Below, piece by piece: positions 1-9,100 of a stretch of 23,027 bases of DNA. The notes beneath the pieces are model-generated. The model saw only the letters and a program-made list of their open reading frames with translations. It was not told the origin of the DNA and ran no database searches. Position 1 is the first letter of the stretch. Each line of letters begins with the position of its first letter. Made by a program: the position numbers and the translations under genes. Source of the DNA: JANNMJ01 sp031397815. GTDB lineage: Bacteria > Bacteroidota > Bacteroidia > Cytophagales > Hymenobacteraceae. Where the stretch lies: assembly GCA_031397815.1 (NCBI GenBank), contig JANNMJ010000117.1, forward strand, positions 1 through 23,027, written 5' to 3'.

Positions 1-1
1 C

Positions 2-22
2 GGGCGGGCACAAGGCCCGCCC
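2..22. repeat. GC-rich hairpin, REP-like
   Basis: The sequence shows GGGCGGGC at 2-9, a 5-base spacer, and GCCCGCCC at 15-22, an 8-bp perfect stem followed by CTACG. Similar GGGCGGG/CCCGCCCCTACG palindromes occur between genes in many bacterial genomes. There is no run of T after it, so it is more like a REP unit than a classical terminator. The window starts here, so the element may be cut. Confidence 0.5.
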
Positions 23-55
23 CTACGTTTCGCGGAAATTCGGGCTGGTTATGCG

Positions 56-63
56 CATTTTTG
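56..63 (+). promoter_or_regulatory. possible -7 box for deoC
   Basis: CATTTTTG at 56-63 differs from the Bacteroidota -7 consensus TAnnTTTG in its first base only. It lies inside the symmetrical sequence TGCGCA-TTTT-TGCGCA (52-67), which could instead be a protein-binding site. Transcription would start near 70, about 30 bases before the deoC ATG. No convincing -33 element was seen. Confidence 0.25.
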
Positions 64-100
64 CGCACGCTGGCCTTTTTCGTTGCGCTTATTTCCTTCC

Positions 101-805
101 ATGACTTCCCTCGCCGCCCACATCGACCATACCCTTCTTCGGCCTGACGCTACCCGCGCCGAAATCAGTACGCTTTGCGCCGAAGCGCGGCAATTCGGCT
201 TTGCTACCGTGTGCGTGCCGCCGTTTTTCGTGCGGCAAGCGGCGGCGGAATTGACCGGTACGGCAGTAGGGATTTGCACGGTTATCGGGTTTCCGTTGGG
301 CTACGCGATGCCGACGGTGAAGGCCATTGAGGCGGAGCGGGCGCTGCACGACGGCGCCACCGAGCTGGATATGGTGCTGAATGTGGCGGCGTTCAAATCA
401 GGGGAAGAGGCGGCTTGCGCGGAGGAGATGGCGGCGCTGGCCACCATCTGCCACGAAGCGGGGACTATCCTTAAAGTCATCATTGAGACGGCTTTGCTGA
501 CGGAGGCGGAAATCATCCGGGCTGGACAAATGGCGGCGGCGGCCGGGGCCGATTTCGTCAAGACCTCGACCGGGTTCGCGTCGAGGGGGGCTTCGGTGGA
601 TGATATCCGAATTCTGCGGGCTTACCTGCCTGCGCAAACGCGCATTAAAGCGTCGGGCGGCATCCGGACGCGGGCGCAGGCGGAAGCCTTACTCGCGGCG
701 GGTGCCGACCGTTTGGGCTGCTCGGCGAGCGTGGCGATTGTTACTTCGCCGTCGGAATCACCTCTTGCTGCGCCCGATGCTTCTGCTGCCCCATCCGCTT
801 ACTAA
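101..805 (+). CDS. deoC: deoxyribose-phosphate aldolase (class I)
   Basis: Cytoplasmic enzyme of deoxynucleoside breakdown: it splits 2-deoxyribose 5-phosphate into glyceraldehyde 3-phosphate and acetaldehyde. The 234-residue protein has the expected TIM-barrel motifs: IDHTLLRP at residues 8-15, the acid/base Asp in ELDMVLNV (D90), the Schiff-base Lys in DFVKTSTGF (K154) and the second Lys in IKASGGIRT (K183). The phosphate-binding end GADRLGCSAS is near 201-210. The ATG at 101 gives the normal N-terminus; a TTG at 83 in the same frame adds six residues and is less likely. The C-terminal tail after IVTS is rich in Ala, Ser and Pro. The gene is followed at once by the SPOR lipoprotein gene, whose longest reasonable start overlaps its last 29 bases, so the two are probably co-transcribed. 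No other nucleoside-catabolism gene is beside it. Confidence 0.95.
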   Translation: MTSLAAHIDHTLLRPDATRAEISTLCAEARQFGFATVCVPPFFVRQAAAELTGTAVGICTVIGFPLGYAMPTVKAIEAERALHDGATELDMVLNVAAFKSGEEAACAEEMAALATICHEAGTILKVIIETALLTEAEIIRAGQMAAAAGADFVKTSTGFASRGASVDDIRILRAYLPAQTRIKASGGIRTRAQAEALLAAGADRLGCSASVAIVTSPSESPLAAPDASAAPSAY

Positions 806-1376
806 CCGGCCGCTCGTGTCTGCGGCCCGCACCTTGCGTTCGCTGCCGATGCTTCTGAGCACGCTTTTTCTGTTGGCTGCCTGCGGCACCACCCGGCCCG
901 CTGCCGCGCCGCCCGATACCAGCGCGCGGCCGAACCCGTCATCGCGCCCCACGGCCACCGCTTCCGCCGCCTCTGACCCGCTTCTCGCCGACGTTACACG
1001 CTTTCGGCCCGCAGTCAAGGCTGCGCCGCCGATGAGTACGGGCGCCCCCGCTAACCCCGCCTCGCGCTCCGACGTCACCGACCGCGCCAACCAGCAGCTT
1101 GACGCCCTTGCCACGGCGGGGCGCGCCGTCAAGACCGCCGCCGGGTTCCGGATTCTCGCTTACACCGGTCCGTCGCGGGATGATGCGATGCGCATCCGCA
1201 CCGCCGTCATCCGCCGTGACCCGACCGAGAAAGATTACCTGCTGTACGAACAGCCGACTTTTCGCCTGAAAATCGGTGATTATTTCACCCGCTTGGAAGC
1301 CGAGCAAGCCTTAGCGCGCTGGCGCGACGTTATCCCGCAGGGCCTCATCGTGGCCGAGCAGGTGAACGTGCGGTAG
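777..1376 (+). CDS. SPOR-domain lipoprotein
   Basis: Probable envelope lipoprotein that binds septal, denuded peptidoglycan through a C-terminal SPOR domain. The lipobox LLAAC follows a hydrophobic run (LLSTLFLLAAC), and the preceding Arg residues form the n-region. A Pro/Ala/Ser/Thr-rich linker follows. The last 75 or so residues show the SPOR pattern: GFRILAYTGPSRDDA, then YLLYEQPTFRLKIGDYFTR with the following EAEQAL helix, ending in a strand near GLIVAEQVNV. Three starts are possible: ATG 777 (199 residues, 29-base overlap with deoC), GTG 816 (signal MSAARTLRSLP..., 11 bases past the deoC stop) and ATG 849 (no basic n-region). The GTG 816 version makes the best signal peptide; 777 is given as the longest ATG form. 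The gene ends 26 bases from a convergent gene. Confidence 0.8.
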   Translation: MLLLPHPLTNRPLVSAARTLRSLPMLLSTLFLLAACGTTRPAAAPPDTSARPNPSSRPTATASAASDPLLADVTRFRPAVKAAPPMSTGAPANPASRSDVTDRANQQLDALATAGRAVKTAAGFRILAYTGPSRDDAMRIRTAVIRRDPTEKDYLLYEQPTFRLKIGDYFTRLEAEQALARWRDVIPQGLIVAEQVNVR

Positions 1377-1402
1377 CGCCCCTCTCCTTCCCTACAAACT
1401 CC

Positions 1403-2284
1403 CTACAACGCCAGCCGATAAACCGCGCCTTGCTCGGTGGTTATGGCGAGGGTTTTATCATCGACGAAGACGACGCCTTCGGTCTGACCGGCGCCCTTGA
1501 GCGAAATCATACGCGGTGTGCCCCCGACGATGCCCTTCGCGGGTAAGTCAATCAAAAAGAGCTGTTCGCGACCGATGAGCGCCAATTGGCGGCCGTTGGG
1601 GCTGATGTCGGCGCCGGAGATTTCGCCCGACAGCTCGTACTCGCCGATGGGTTTTGCTGTCCCTTGGCCGGGTTCAGGCGCGAGGGCGTAGACGCGGCAA
1701 TGGCGGCGCTGACCGCGGTCGCGGGTGAAGAGGTAGAGCGTGCCTTGGTGCCACACCACCGACTCGCAATCGAAGTTGCGGGCGGCTTTATCGGTGGGCG
1801 GAAACTGCTTTTGGTCGGCGTAAGTGAACTGGATGCGGGCGGGTGCGGCCTCGGGTTGCGCGGGGTCGAAACGGTAGATGACGAGGTCTTGCCGGTCGTT
1901 GCCGTTGTTGCCGACGTCGGCGATGTAGAGCCGGTTTTGCGTGTCGTGCGCGAGGGCTTCCCAATCTTGGTTTTCGGCACCTTTCACCGGAATCGTCCCC
2001 AATAATTTTCCTTCCCAATTGATACGGAACAGCACGGGGCGGTTGCCGTGGTCGCCGTGCGTGTAGAAGGTGCCGGGCGCTTCGGCGAGCGCCAAACCGG
2101 AGCTTTCGGTCACGCCCGTCAGCGAGCCGGTGCGCGTAAGACCGGCGGCAGCGGGCGCCATTGCCTCGGTTTTGGCCTTTTTCTTACCGCCTTTTTTCTT
2201 CTTCCCGCCCGATTTCGCATCATCGGCCTGAGCCGAGCAGGCCATCGTGAGCGCCGTCAGCGCCAGTGTCAGCATCATTCGCAT
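1403..2284 (-). CDS. propeller-like lipoprotein of unknown function (paralogue 1)
   Basis: The function is not known. The N-terminus has a short hydrophobic signal ending in the lipobox LTMAC (Cys16), then a Lys/Gly-rich stretch (GGKKKKGGKKKAK), so the mature protein is probably lipid-anchored in the envelope. The rest is a repeated beta-strand pattern like a beta-propeller, with TFYTHGDHGN, DWEALA, LYIADVGNNGNDRQDLVIYRF, CESVVWHQGTLYLFTRDRG and a final EGVVFVDDKTLAITTE. It is clearly homologous over its whole globular part to the protein at 9615-10523. ATG 2284 is chosen because it puts the lipobox in place; an ATG at 2329 would add 15 residues. It follows the AmpG-like gene by 93 bases on the same strand and may be the last gene of that operon. 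Calling it a propeller is inference from strand pattern. Confidence 0.8.
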   Translation of the reverse strand: MRMMLTLALTALTMACSAQADDAKSGGKKKKGGKKKAKTEAMAPAAAGLTRTGSLTGVTESSGLALAEAPGTFYTHGDHGNRPVLFRINWEGKLLGTIPVKGAENQDWEALAHDTQNRLYIADVGNNGNDRQDLVIYRFDPAQPEAAPARIQFTYADQKQFPPTDKAARNFDCESVVWHQGTLYLFTRDRGQRRHCRVYALAPEPGQGTAKPIGEYELSGEISGADISPNGRQLALIGREQLFLIDLPAKGIVGGTPRMISLKGAGQTEGVVFVDDKTLAITTEQGAVYRLAL

Positions 2285-2377
2285 AGCGTCGTTTACGGAG
2301 CGCGGCGGATTTTGGTACAGCTTGGGCACGAGCCGCGCGCCTTCAGGCTCTTCGGCGCGGTTGCCCTTCCAGCGCCG

Positions 2378-3760
2378 CTACCTGCTGGGCGACACTTGCA
2401 GCGCGGAAGCTTCCTGCTCCTGTTCTTTTTCCTGATAGCTGTTTTCCAGCTCGGCGAGGTGGTTGGCGTGCGTCGGCAGGTGGACCAAGCCTAGCAGGGC
2501 GGTCGCTCCGAGCAGCAGCAGCGGCACGAGCAGGTAGGTGCCGGGCCACGAGAAATGGCTGCGCACAACCCCCAGCAGCGCGGTGCCGGTGGCGGCGCCC
2601 AAGTTGAAAACCGTCATGTACACCGTGAACTGCACCGCCGAGATGCGCGGCCAGCAGCACTGCATTGCCAGCGCCAAAAGGCCCACCATCGCCAGCGTAT
2701 TAATCAGGCAAAACGCCCCGATGCACCCGGTGATGAATGCGGGATTGGGCCACAGCGCCCGTCCGGCGCCCAGCGCGGCGGCCAGCAAGCCAAGCCCCAG
2801 CAAGCTGCCCTGCACCAGCCGGATAGTGCCCAGCCGACCAATGAGCCAGCCGCCCGCCAGCATCCCCACCACGCCCCCCAGCAGCCGGGCCGGCGAATAA
2901 ATTTGGGCATACTGCCCGTTGGTCCATTCCAGCTGCTGAATGGTGAATATCGGGAGCGAGTTGTCGAGGTATTCCACGCAGAGCTGGGCGACGAACACGG
3001 CTGGCAGCAGCAGCAGGCTGTTGCGGAGCGCGAACACCCGTCGGGCTGCCCGCAGCAGCGGCGCCCAGCCGTGAGCGTGGAGCCGCAGCGATTCGGGGGC
3101 GGGGGCGCCCGTCGTCCACGGCAGGCGCTTTTCGCCGGGGCGCTCGCGGAGGAGCAGCGGCAGTAGGGAAATCAGTCCGATTACGGCGGTTGGGGCCAGC
3201 ACTGACGTGGCAAAACCGTAGTGATTGAGTAGCGCGGTGCCCACGGCCAGCGACGTGGCCACCCCTACGGCCTTCGTGCCCCACATCAGGCCGTTGGCTT
3301 GGCCTTGCTGCTCCGGCGGCACGATATCGATGACGAGGCTATCGGTGGCGACATCCTGAATCACCACGAACACATTGACCACGAACACCGCCGCCGCCAG
3401 CAGGGCCAAGTGGTGGAGCGGGTCGGGCACGAGGGTCAGGCCCAGCAAACTCACTATCAGGCCAATCTGCCCGAGTAGCAGCCACGGCCGCCGCCGCCCC
3501 ATCGGCAGATACGCGAAGCGCTCAATCAGCGGCGCCACCACCAGCTTGAGGCTCCACGGCAGCAGCGCCACGGTGCCGTAACTGGCAATCTGGGCGGGCG
3601 TTTTGCCGTTCATCGCCAGCCACGCCGGTACGGCGAAGCTCAACACGCCCTGCGGAATGCCCTGCGCGAAATACAGCGCCATAAAGGTGACGTACCGCAG
3701 CCGGGCACTTTCGGCGAGGGCGGGCACGGGACGGGTGGCGGCAGCAGTAGAATGTGGCAT
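2378..3760 (-). CDS. AmpG-like MFS permease
   Basis: Inner-membrane transporter of the major facilitator superfamily, closest by motif to the AmpG/PAT branch, whose known members import muropeptides or acetyl-CoA. The 460 residues contain about 12 hydrophobic segments. Diagnostic motifs are ALYFAQGIPQGVLSF (TM1), YGTVALLPWSLKLVVAPLIE (TM2), the charged loop PMGRRRPWLL after it, and IQDVATDSLVIDIVP with GQANGLMWGTKAVG in TM4-5. In AmpG the equivalent QD.A.D motif is conserved. The C-terminus (ENSYQEKEQEQEAS) is soluble and polar. It lies 48 bases downstream of the APC permease gene on the same strand, probably in one operon. The substrate cannot be read from sequence; cell-wall peptide recycling is a reasonable guess because the neighbouring permease is for amino acids. 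Confidence 0.85.
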   Translation of the reverse strand: MPHSTAAATRPVPALAESARLRYVTFMALYFAQGIPQGVLSFAVPAWLAMNGKTPAQIASYGTVALLPWSLKLVVAPLIERFAYLPMGRRRPWLLLGQIGLIVSLLGLTLVPDPLHHLALLAAAVFVVNVFVVIQDVATDSLVIDIVPPEQQGQANGLMWGTKAVGVATSLAVGTALLNHYGFATSVLAPTAVIGLISLLPLLLRERPGEKRLPWTTGAPAPESLRLHAHGWAPLLRAARRVFALRNSLLLLPAVFVAQLCVEYLDNSLPIFTIQQLEWTNGQYAQIYSPARLLGGVVGMLAGGWLIGRLGTIRLVQGSLLGLGLLAAALGAGRALWPNPAFITGCIGAFCLINTLAMVGLLALAMQCCWPRISAVQFTVYMTVFNLGAATGTALLGVVRSHFSWPGTYLLVPLLLLGATALLGLVHLPTHANHLAELENSYQEKEQEQEASALQVSPSR

Positions 3761-3808
3761 CCGAAATAAGAAATTTGAATGACAGGTAACGATTCAGGCA
3801 GCGAACCC

Positions 3809-5173
3809 TTACCGGCGCTTGGCCTCGCGGGCGGCGTTGGTCAGCAGCCGGTAGCTCGGGTAAGACACCACTAAAACGCCCCCAATGAGGAGCAGACTGC
3901 GCGGGTCGCTGACGGCGAACCCGGCCAGCAGCACGGCGGTCACCAGCAGGGCGAAGGCGGGTATGTAGGGGTAGCACCACGCCCGGTACGGCCGGGGAAG
4001 ATTTGGCTCCGTGACGCGCAGCCGGAAAAGCGCGGCCAGCGCGCCGCCCATCACGAGCGCCAGAATGACGGCCCCGAGCGCGAAGATTTGCTCGAACGAA
4101 TTGGCCGCGATGCCCCAGAGCGCCAGCACGTAACACATCAACAGGGCGACATAGGGAGTGCCACCGGCATTGACCTTCATCGCCGCTGCACTGAAATATC
4201 CTTCCCGGCTCAGACCGAACAGGATGCGGGTCGGAATCAGCAGCGAGGCGTTGAGGATACTGAGGATGAAGAACACCGAAAGGCCGGTCACGAGCGGCGC
4301 GCTCCGGGTCCCGAACGCCACCGCCGCCGCCAACGAAGCCGCCACCGGCGAGTACGCAACGGCCGTCAGGGGCAGCACATACAGAACGGCGGCGTTCAGC
4401 AGCGCGTAGAGGCTCATGATGACCAGCACGCCGAGGAAGTACGAGCGGGGAATGTTGCGACCGGGGTTATCATCTTCCTCGGCGAAGAAGCTCACGGCGG
4501 TCCAGCCGTCGTAGGTGCCGAGAATCAGTTGCAACGCCCTGAAAAACGCCACCATCAGCGCCCCGCCCGTCAGGGTAGGGAGCGTGTTGGTGGGCGCGTC
4601 CGGAAAAGCCGCCGGACCAACCCAGAAACACCCCCCGATCAGCACCAGCATCAGCGCAATTTTCAGGGCGCTCGTCAGCTGCTGTACCACGTTGCTGCTC
4701 TTCACACCCGGCAGGTTCAGGAGCGTGAAGACGGTCAGATAGACCGCCCCAACGGCCTTCGGGTAAGGTTGAAGGTCTGGGACAAGCAGCCCGGAGTATT
4801 CGCCCAGAATCAACCCAAAAAGGGCCGGCGACAGGGCATTCGACAGAAAATCAAGCCAGCCCGCTACGAAACCGGCGTACCCCCCGAACGCCCGCCGGAT
4901 GTAGTTGAACGCGCCGCCCGCGCGGGGCAGCATAGCCGTCAGCTCAGCGTAGGAGTTGGCTGTCAGGAGGATGTAGCCGCCCGCCAGCAGCCAGCAGGCC
5001 ATAATCAGGGGCTTGTCGGGCAGCAGGGCGGCAATGGTGCCCGGCGCCCGCAGGATGCCCACCCCAATGGTGCTGCCTACAGTGATGGAAACCCCAAACG
5101 CCACGCCCAAACGCTTTTGCAGCCGGGCGGCGCGGTGCTTCGGCGGGGCGACTAACTGAGTAGTGTGCAGCAT
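3809..5173 (-). CDS. APC-family amino acid permease
   Basis: Inner-membrane amino-acid transporter of the APC superfamily with the LeuT-type fold, 454 residues and about 12 transmembrane helices. TM1 has the unwound glycine motif VGSTIGVGILRAPGTIA at about residues 32-48, and TM2-3 show the family pattern ELTAMLPRAGGAFNYIRRAF. A cytoplasmic loop FFAEEDDNPGRNIPRSYF near residues 230-247 is typical of the LAT/AGT-like members. The N-terminal tail is basic (PPKHRAARLQKRLG), as expected for the cytoplasmic side. The ATG at 5173 follows an A-rich leader and no Shine-Dalgarno site. The gene is divergent from the response regulator and is likely the first gene of a three-gene leftward operon. The amino-acid substrate is not determined. 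Confidence 0.9.
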   Translation of the reverse strand: MLHTTQLVAPPKHRAARLQKRLGVAFGVSITVGSTIGVGILRAPGTIAALLPDKPLIMACWLLAGGYILLTANSYAELTAMLPRAGGAFNYIRRAFGGYAGFVAGWLDFLSNALSPALFGLILGEYSGLLVPDLQPYPKAVGAVYLTVFTLLNLPGVKSSNVVQQLTSALKIALMLVLIGGCFWVGPAAFPDAPTNTLPTLTGGALMVAFFRALQLILGTYDGWTAVSFFAEEDDNPGRNIPRSYFLGVLVIMSLYALLNAAVLYVLPLTAVAYSPVAASLAAAVAFGTRSAPLVTGLSVFFILSILNASLLIPTRILFGLSREGYFSAAAMKVNAGGTPYVALLMCYVLALWGIAANSFEQIFALGAVILALVMGGALAALFRLRVTEPNLPRPYRAWCYPYIPAFALLVTAVLLAGFAVSDPRSLLLIGGVLVVSYPSYRLLTNAAREAKRR

Positions 5174-5495
5174 TTTTTTCGGGGAGAAGACCGCCTAAAA
5201 CCTGAAGAATCAGCGGCTTCTGGCCGCTGCGCCACCGTAGGCGACGAGCACAAAAGTGCCCGTCGACGATGGCGGCCACCTAGCGGCGCTTGTCCCCATT
5301 TTGGGGATAGTGGGGCAGGATATTTTCGCCACCGCCACAGCTAGCTATCCCCAAAATGGGGACGGTGATGGCTTGCCAACTGGCGCGTTTTTGCCGCTCT
5401 TTGCTGAAGCGGGGGCGGGTGAGCCGCCGCGCGGCCCTACGTTCGTGATTACAAGGGTTGACTCCCTGTCTGCCGCCCCCTTTCGCCTTCTGGTT
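5174..5495. other. divergent intergenic region (APC permease / response regulator)
   Basis: This 322-base stretch separates two divergent genes and should hold both promoters. It contains a short hairpin at 5211-5229 (CAGCGGC, 5-base loop, GCCGCTG) and the perfect 19-bp inverted repeat listed separately. An open frame runs leftward from the response regulator start through most of this region, but it has no family similarity that I recognise and passes through the inverted repeat. Confidence 0.6.
5292..5363. repeat. perfect 19-bp inverted repeat with 34-base loop
   Basis: The arm at 5292-5310 (GTCCCCATTTTGGGGATAG) is the exact reverse complement of the arm at 5345-5363. Each arm is itself nearly symmetrical (CCCC-A-TTT-TGGGG). 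The 34-base spacer carries no gene. It could be two copies of one operator in opposite orientation, a cruciform or RNA hairpin, or a small non-autonomous repeat. It starts about 119 bases upstream of the APC ATG and ends 132 bases upstream of the regulator ATG. Confidence 0.8.
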
Positions 5496-6131
5496 ATGAC
5501 CGCTATTCGCCTCGCCATCGTCGAAGACGACCCCGATATCCGCGCGCTGGTTCATCACTTTATGAAGCGCCAGCCCGACCTGAATTGCGTGCTCGTGGCC
5601 GACTCGGTCGAAGACTTTCTGCGTCAGCTCCCCCATGCGCTTCCGCCGCAGGTGATTTTACTCGATATCGGTTTGCCCGGCCTCAACGGCGAGGAAGCGC
5701 TGCCCCTCATCACGGCGCGACTGGAAGGGGTGGAGATTCTGATGCACACCGTTTTTGAAGACCCCGACCACATCTACAATGCCCTGTGCCGCGGCGCGAG
5801 CGGGTACGTGCTCAAAAACACGCCCCTGCCGCAAATCAAAGACGCCATCGTGGATGTGATGAATGGCGGCGCGCCGATGTCGCGGACCGTGGCCCGGCGC
5901 GTACTGGCACACTTCAAGCCCACGCCCACCAGTCAGCCCACCCTACTCAGCGAGCGCGAGCGCACCATCCTCGACGCGCTCGTGCAGGGCCGCTCCGACA
6001 AGCAAATGGCCGCTCTCTTCGACCTTACCCCCGAAACGATCCGCACCTACGTCAAGCGCATCTACAAAAAGCTGCAAGTCACCGAAGGGCGTACTGAGCT
6101 GATTCGGCGGGCGGGAAGAGGAGAGCTGTAG
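5496..6131 (+). CDS. NarL/LuxR-family response regulator
   Basis: DNA-binding response regulator of 211 residues. The receiver domain (about 4-120) has the acidic pair E10-D11-D12 in LAIVEDDPD, the phosphoacceptor D57 in VILLDIGLPG, the switch Thr in MHTVFED and the conserved Lys in SGYVLKNT. The C-terminal LuxR/GerE helix-turn-helix (about 145-205) reads LSERERTILDALVQGRSDKQ followed by PETIRTYVKRIYKKLQV. ATG 5496 matches the family N-terminus exactly; the frame is open upstream but without homology. The likely partner is the sensor kinase that converges on it, 25 bases away on the other strand, because NarL-type regulators pair with HisKA_3 kinases and Bacteroidota often place such pairs side by side. 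Target genes are unknown; the divergent APC operon is a possible one. Confidence 0.93.
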   Translation: MTAIRLAIVEDDPDIRALVHHFMKRQPDLNCVLVADSVEDFLRQLPHALPPQVILLDIGLPGLNGEEALPLITARLEGVEILMHTVFEDPDHIYNALCRGASGYVLKNTPLPQIKDAIVDVMNGGAPMSRTVARRVLAHFKPTPTSQPTLLSERERTILDALVQGRSDKQMAALFDLTPETIRTYVKRIYKKLQVTEGRTELIRRAGRGEL

Positions 6132-6150
6132 AGCGGGCGACGTCAGCCTA

Positions 6151-6178
6151 TCACCTTCAACCTCTCACCTTCAACCTC
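6151..6178. repeat. 14-bp perfect tandem duplication at the kinase 3' end
   Basis: TCACCTTCAACCTC occurs twice in direct succession (6151-6164 and 6165-6178). The kinase stop codon (TGA on the minus strand, 6157-6159) lies in the first copy. With a single copy the reading frame would end differently (…LKVIG instead of …LKVRG), so the duplication changes only the last residues. Confidence 0.8.
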
Positions 6179-9100
6179 ACCTGAAACCCCGGCTGACCGT
6201 CGGTACGCAGGCCGGTTTGCAGGGTGCCGTTGATCGCCTTGGCGCGGGCGGCCATACTGCGCAACCCCATCCCACTCCGACTGGGCGCGTTGGCGGCTTG
6301 GCCGTCGTCGGTTATTTCGAGCAGGAAATGACTGCCCTCGCGTACCAGTCGCACCCGAAGAGTAGTAGCGCCTTTTCCGTGACGAACCGCATTCGTGACA
6401 GCTTCTTTGAAGATGAGATAAATCTGTTTGCGCACCAACGGCCGCAGGGCCTGAAAATGCGCCAACGGCTCGGCCTCGAACGAATGCCGCAGCCCCGCGA
6501 CGGGCGCCGTTTGGTCGAGGTGGTCTTCCATACGGTCGAGGAGCGCTTGGACGGAATCGGCGCGCGAGTCGATGCTCCACACCACATCGCGCAGCGCCTG
6601 CACGGCCGTCCGGCTGTTGAGCAACAACCGCGCGGCGAGCTGATGCAAAACCGGGTCAGGGGCGGTGGTGGTGGTGCCCGCCTCGCTGTCGGTGGTGGCG
6701 ACGGCCACGTCGTCGGCCTGTTGCAGCACTTCGGCCATCAGACTGATTTTGGTCAGCAGGCTGCCTACTTCGTCGTGCAGGTTGGCGGCCAGCTCGTCGC
6801 GCAGGCGGGCTTCGCGACGCGCGCGGCGCCCCTGTAACCAGAACAAGCCGTAAGCCAGCCCCACCAGCGCCAGCGCCGCCAACACCCACGCGGCGGGGTG
6901 CTGCCACCACACCCGCGCTACGTGGAGCGGCACGCGCACCACATTGGCGGCGAGCTGCCCGGTGCTGGTTTCGGCCCGAATCTCGACGGTATAGTCGCCG
7001 GGGGCGAGGCCTTGCAAGACGAGTCGGCGGGTGGTCGGCTGCCACGCCGGTAGCGGCGCGTGCGCGTCGGCGCCGACGGGGCGCAGACGGTAGGCGTAGT
7101 GGACGAAATCCGGCGTCAGCAAATCGGTCAGGGCCAGGCGCACTTCCACGAAATCCGTGGCGCGGGCGCCCAGCCGTAGCGCGGGCACTGGCTCGCCGCC
7201 GCGTACAGGAACGAGCGCGCGGCCCGCGCCACTTTCCGTGGAGAGGCCGCTCTCCCCGAAGGCGGTCACCAGTAGGCGGACAGGCCGTTGCCGGTCGTTT
7301 TCGGCCTGACCCATCGTGGTGGGCGCCACCTGAAAAAGCCCGCCGACGCCGCCAAACAGCAGCGCACCGGTACGCGGGTCGGCGTAGGCCGAGCTGCGGT
7401 TCATCTCCGCCTCGGTCAGCCCAGCCGCCGCCCCGAATACGGCCAGCCGCTGCTGGGCGGGGTCGTAGCGAATCAGCCCAGCGTAGGTGCCCGCCCAGAC
7501 CGTGCCGTCGGGGCGGCACAGCACCGTGGCGACCGTAGAAGACGGCAAGCCGTCGACGATGCCGAGCTGCTGCAAAACTCCCCGCTCCGCGTCTACGAGG
7601 AGCAGGCCGTCGGTGCGCGTCCCGACCCACGCTCGGCCCCGGCCGGCCGCCGCCACGCACAGCAGCTCGGCGGTGGTGGAGAGCGGTTCGGCCGACGCAC
7701 CGCCTACCCGCCGCAGCTCGCCGGTGGCGGGCGCCAACCAGTAGAGCCCCCGGTCAGTGGCGACCCACAAATTGTCCGTAGCGGAGTCGGCGGCTAGGTC
7801 AATAATCTGTAGCTGCGCCAGCAGTGCGCCCGCCTTAGGGCGGTTCAGCGGTTGATAACGCCGCCCGAGCCTCGTCCGCAGATTTAGGCGAAACAGGCCG
7901 TGGTCGGTCCCGCCCCAAACCTGACCGCGTGTGTCTTCGAGCAGCGTCAGAAAACGCGTCGGACGAGGATATTTGCCGGACTCGACGGGCACGGGCAGGC
8001 ACTCGTTCGTGCGGGGGTTGAATACTTGAAAGCCCACCTCGGCGTCGGCTATTACGGTGGTCGGGGGAGAAGAGTGTGGGCGCGTGGTCAGGGCATCATA
8101 AGCCATCAGCAACTGTCGGCCGGCGCGGACAATCGGCAGGCGGCGCAACGGGGCGCGCGGCGAGTCGGCGGCCTGCACGAACGGCCCGTCGTAGGAACCC
8201 AGGAACAGCCGCCCGTCAGCCAAGCGCGTGATGCTGCGCATACTCGCCATTGTCCGGCCACCGGACTGCGTCAGCGCGCTCACCGCTTGAGGAGCAGCTA
8301 CCCGGCGCTTGTGTACCCCGCGCCACATCCGCGAATAGCACCACTGCACGCCGGGGGCATCGCGGTACACGACGAAGTTGTGCCGATAGAAATTGGCGAC
8401 TTCCCCCAGACGCAGGCTATCCGTCACCACTTCCCCCGCGCGCGCCCCCCGCACCGTCAGCTGCACGTAGTGGTGCTGCGAGACCCACTCGCAAACGCTA
8501 TCGGCGCGCACGAAAGTGGGCTTGAAATTATCCGTCCGCTCGGCGGGCAGCCAGCGCCTGACCTCGCGGAGGTGGTGGCCGTCGGTTAGCTCGAACAGCG
8601 CGTTGGCGCAGAACAACCGCAGCGGCACAGTGCCCGGCACCGGCATCATCACGTACTCCGTGGGCACGTATTGCCGCACCGGCCCGGTAGCATCCAAGCG
8701 CGCAACGCCGGCTGGCGTCTCCACCGACCGATGCGTAACGGGGTCAAAATGCAGCATCTTGACGAAAGAGATCCACACGCCCGTCGGGGTGCCGTCCGGC
8801 TGGTACAGATACCCCACGCCCGGCATCTGCCGGTGACTGATGTAGCGGCCGCCGTGCGCGGCATCCAGCACCACGGTACTGCCGTCGCCGCAGCTCAGCC
8901 ACAGGTGCCCCGAACGCGGGTGCCGAAACAGTTGCATAACCGTCGGCGGCGCGGCGGTGGCCTCTTGGGGCAAGGCCAAGCGGCGAAAAGCGCCCGTACG
9001 CAGGGTCAGGCAGAACAGGCCCGCATCGGCCCCAATCCAGAGGTGGCCGGTCGGGTCAAGGCAAATCGCCGACACTATGCCTTTGGGCGCCGCCACGCGG

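Noticed and set aside
83..100. TTG start for deoC six codons upstream of the ATG
   Set aside because: The ATG at 101 gives the usual DeoC N-terminus and the upstream TTG adds only unconserved residues.
4088..5155. A 355-codon plus-strand frame opposite the APC permease
   Set aside because: It is low-complexity (Gln/Arg/His/Pro-rich), without motifs, and the opposite strand codes for a clear permease.
5256..5495. An 80-codon N-terminal extension of the response regulator
   Set aside because: It runs through the inverted repeat and has no similarity to receiver proteins, whose N-terminus fits ATG 5496.
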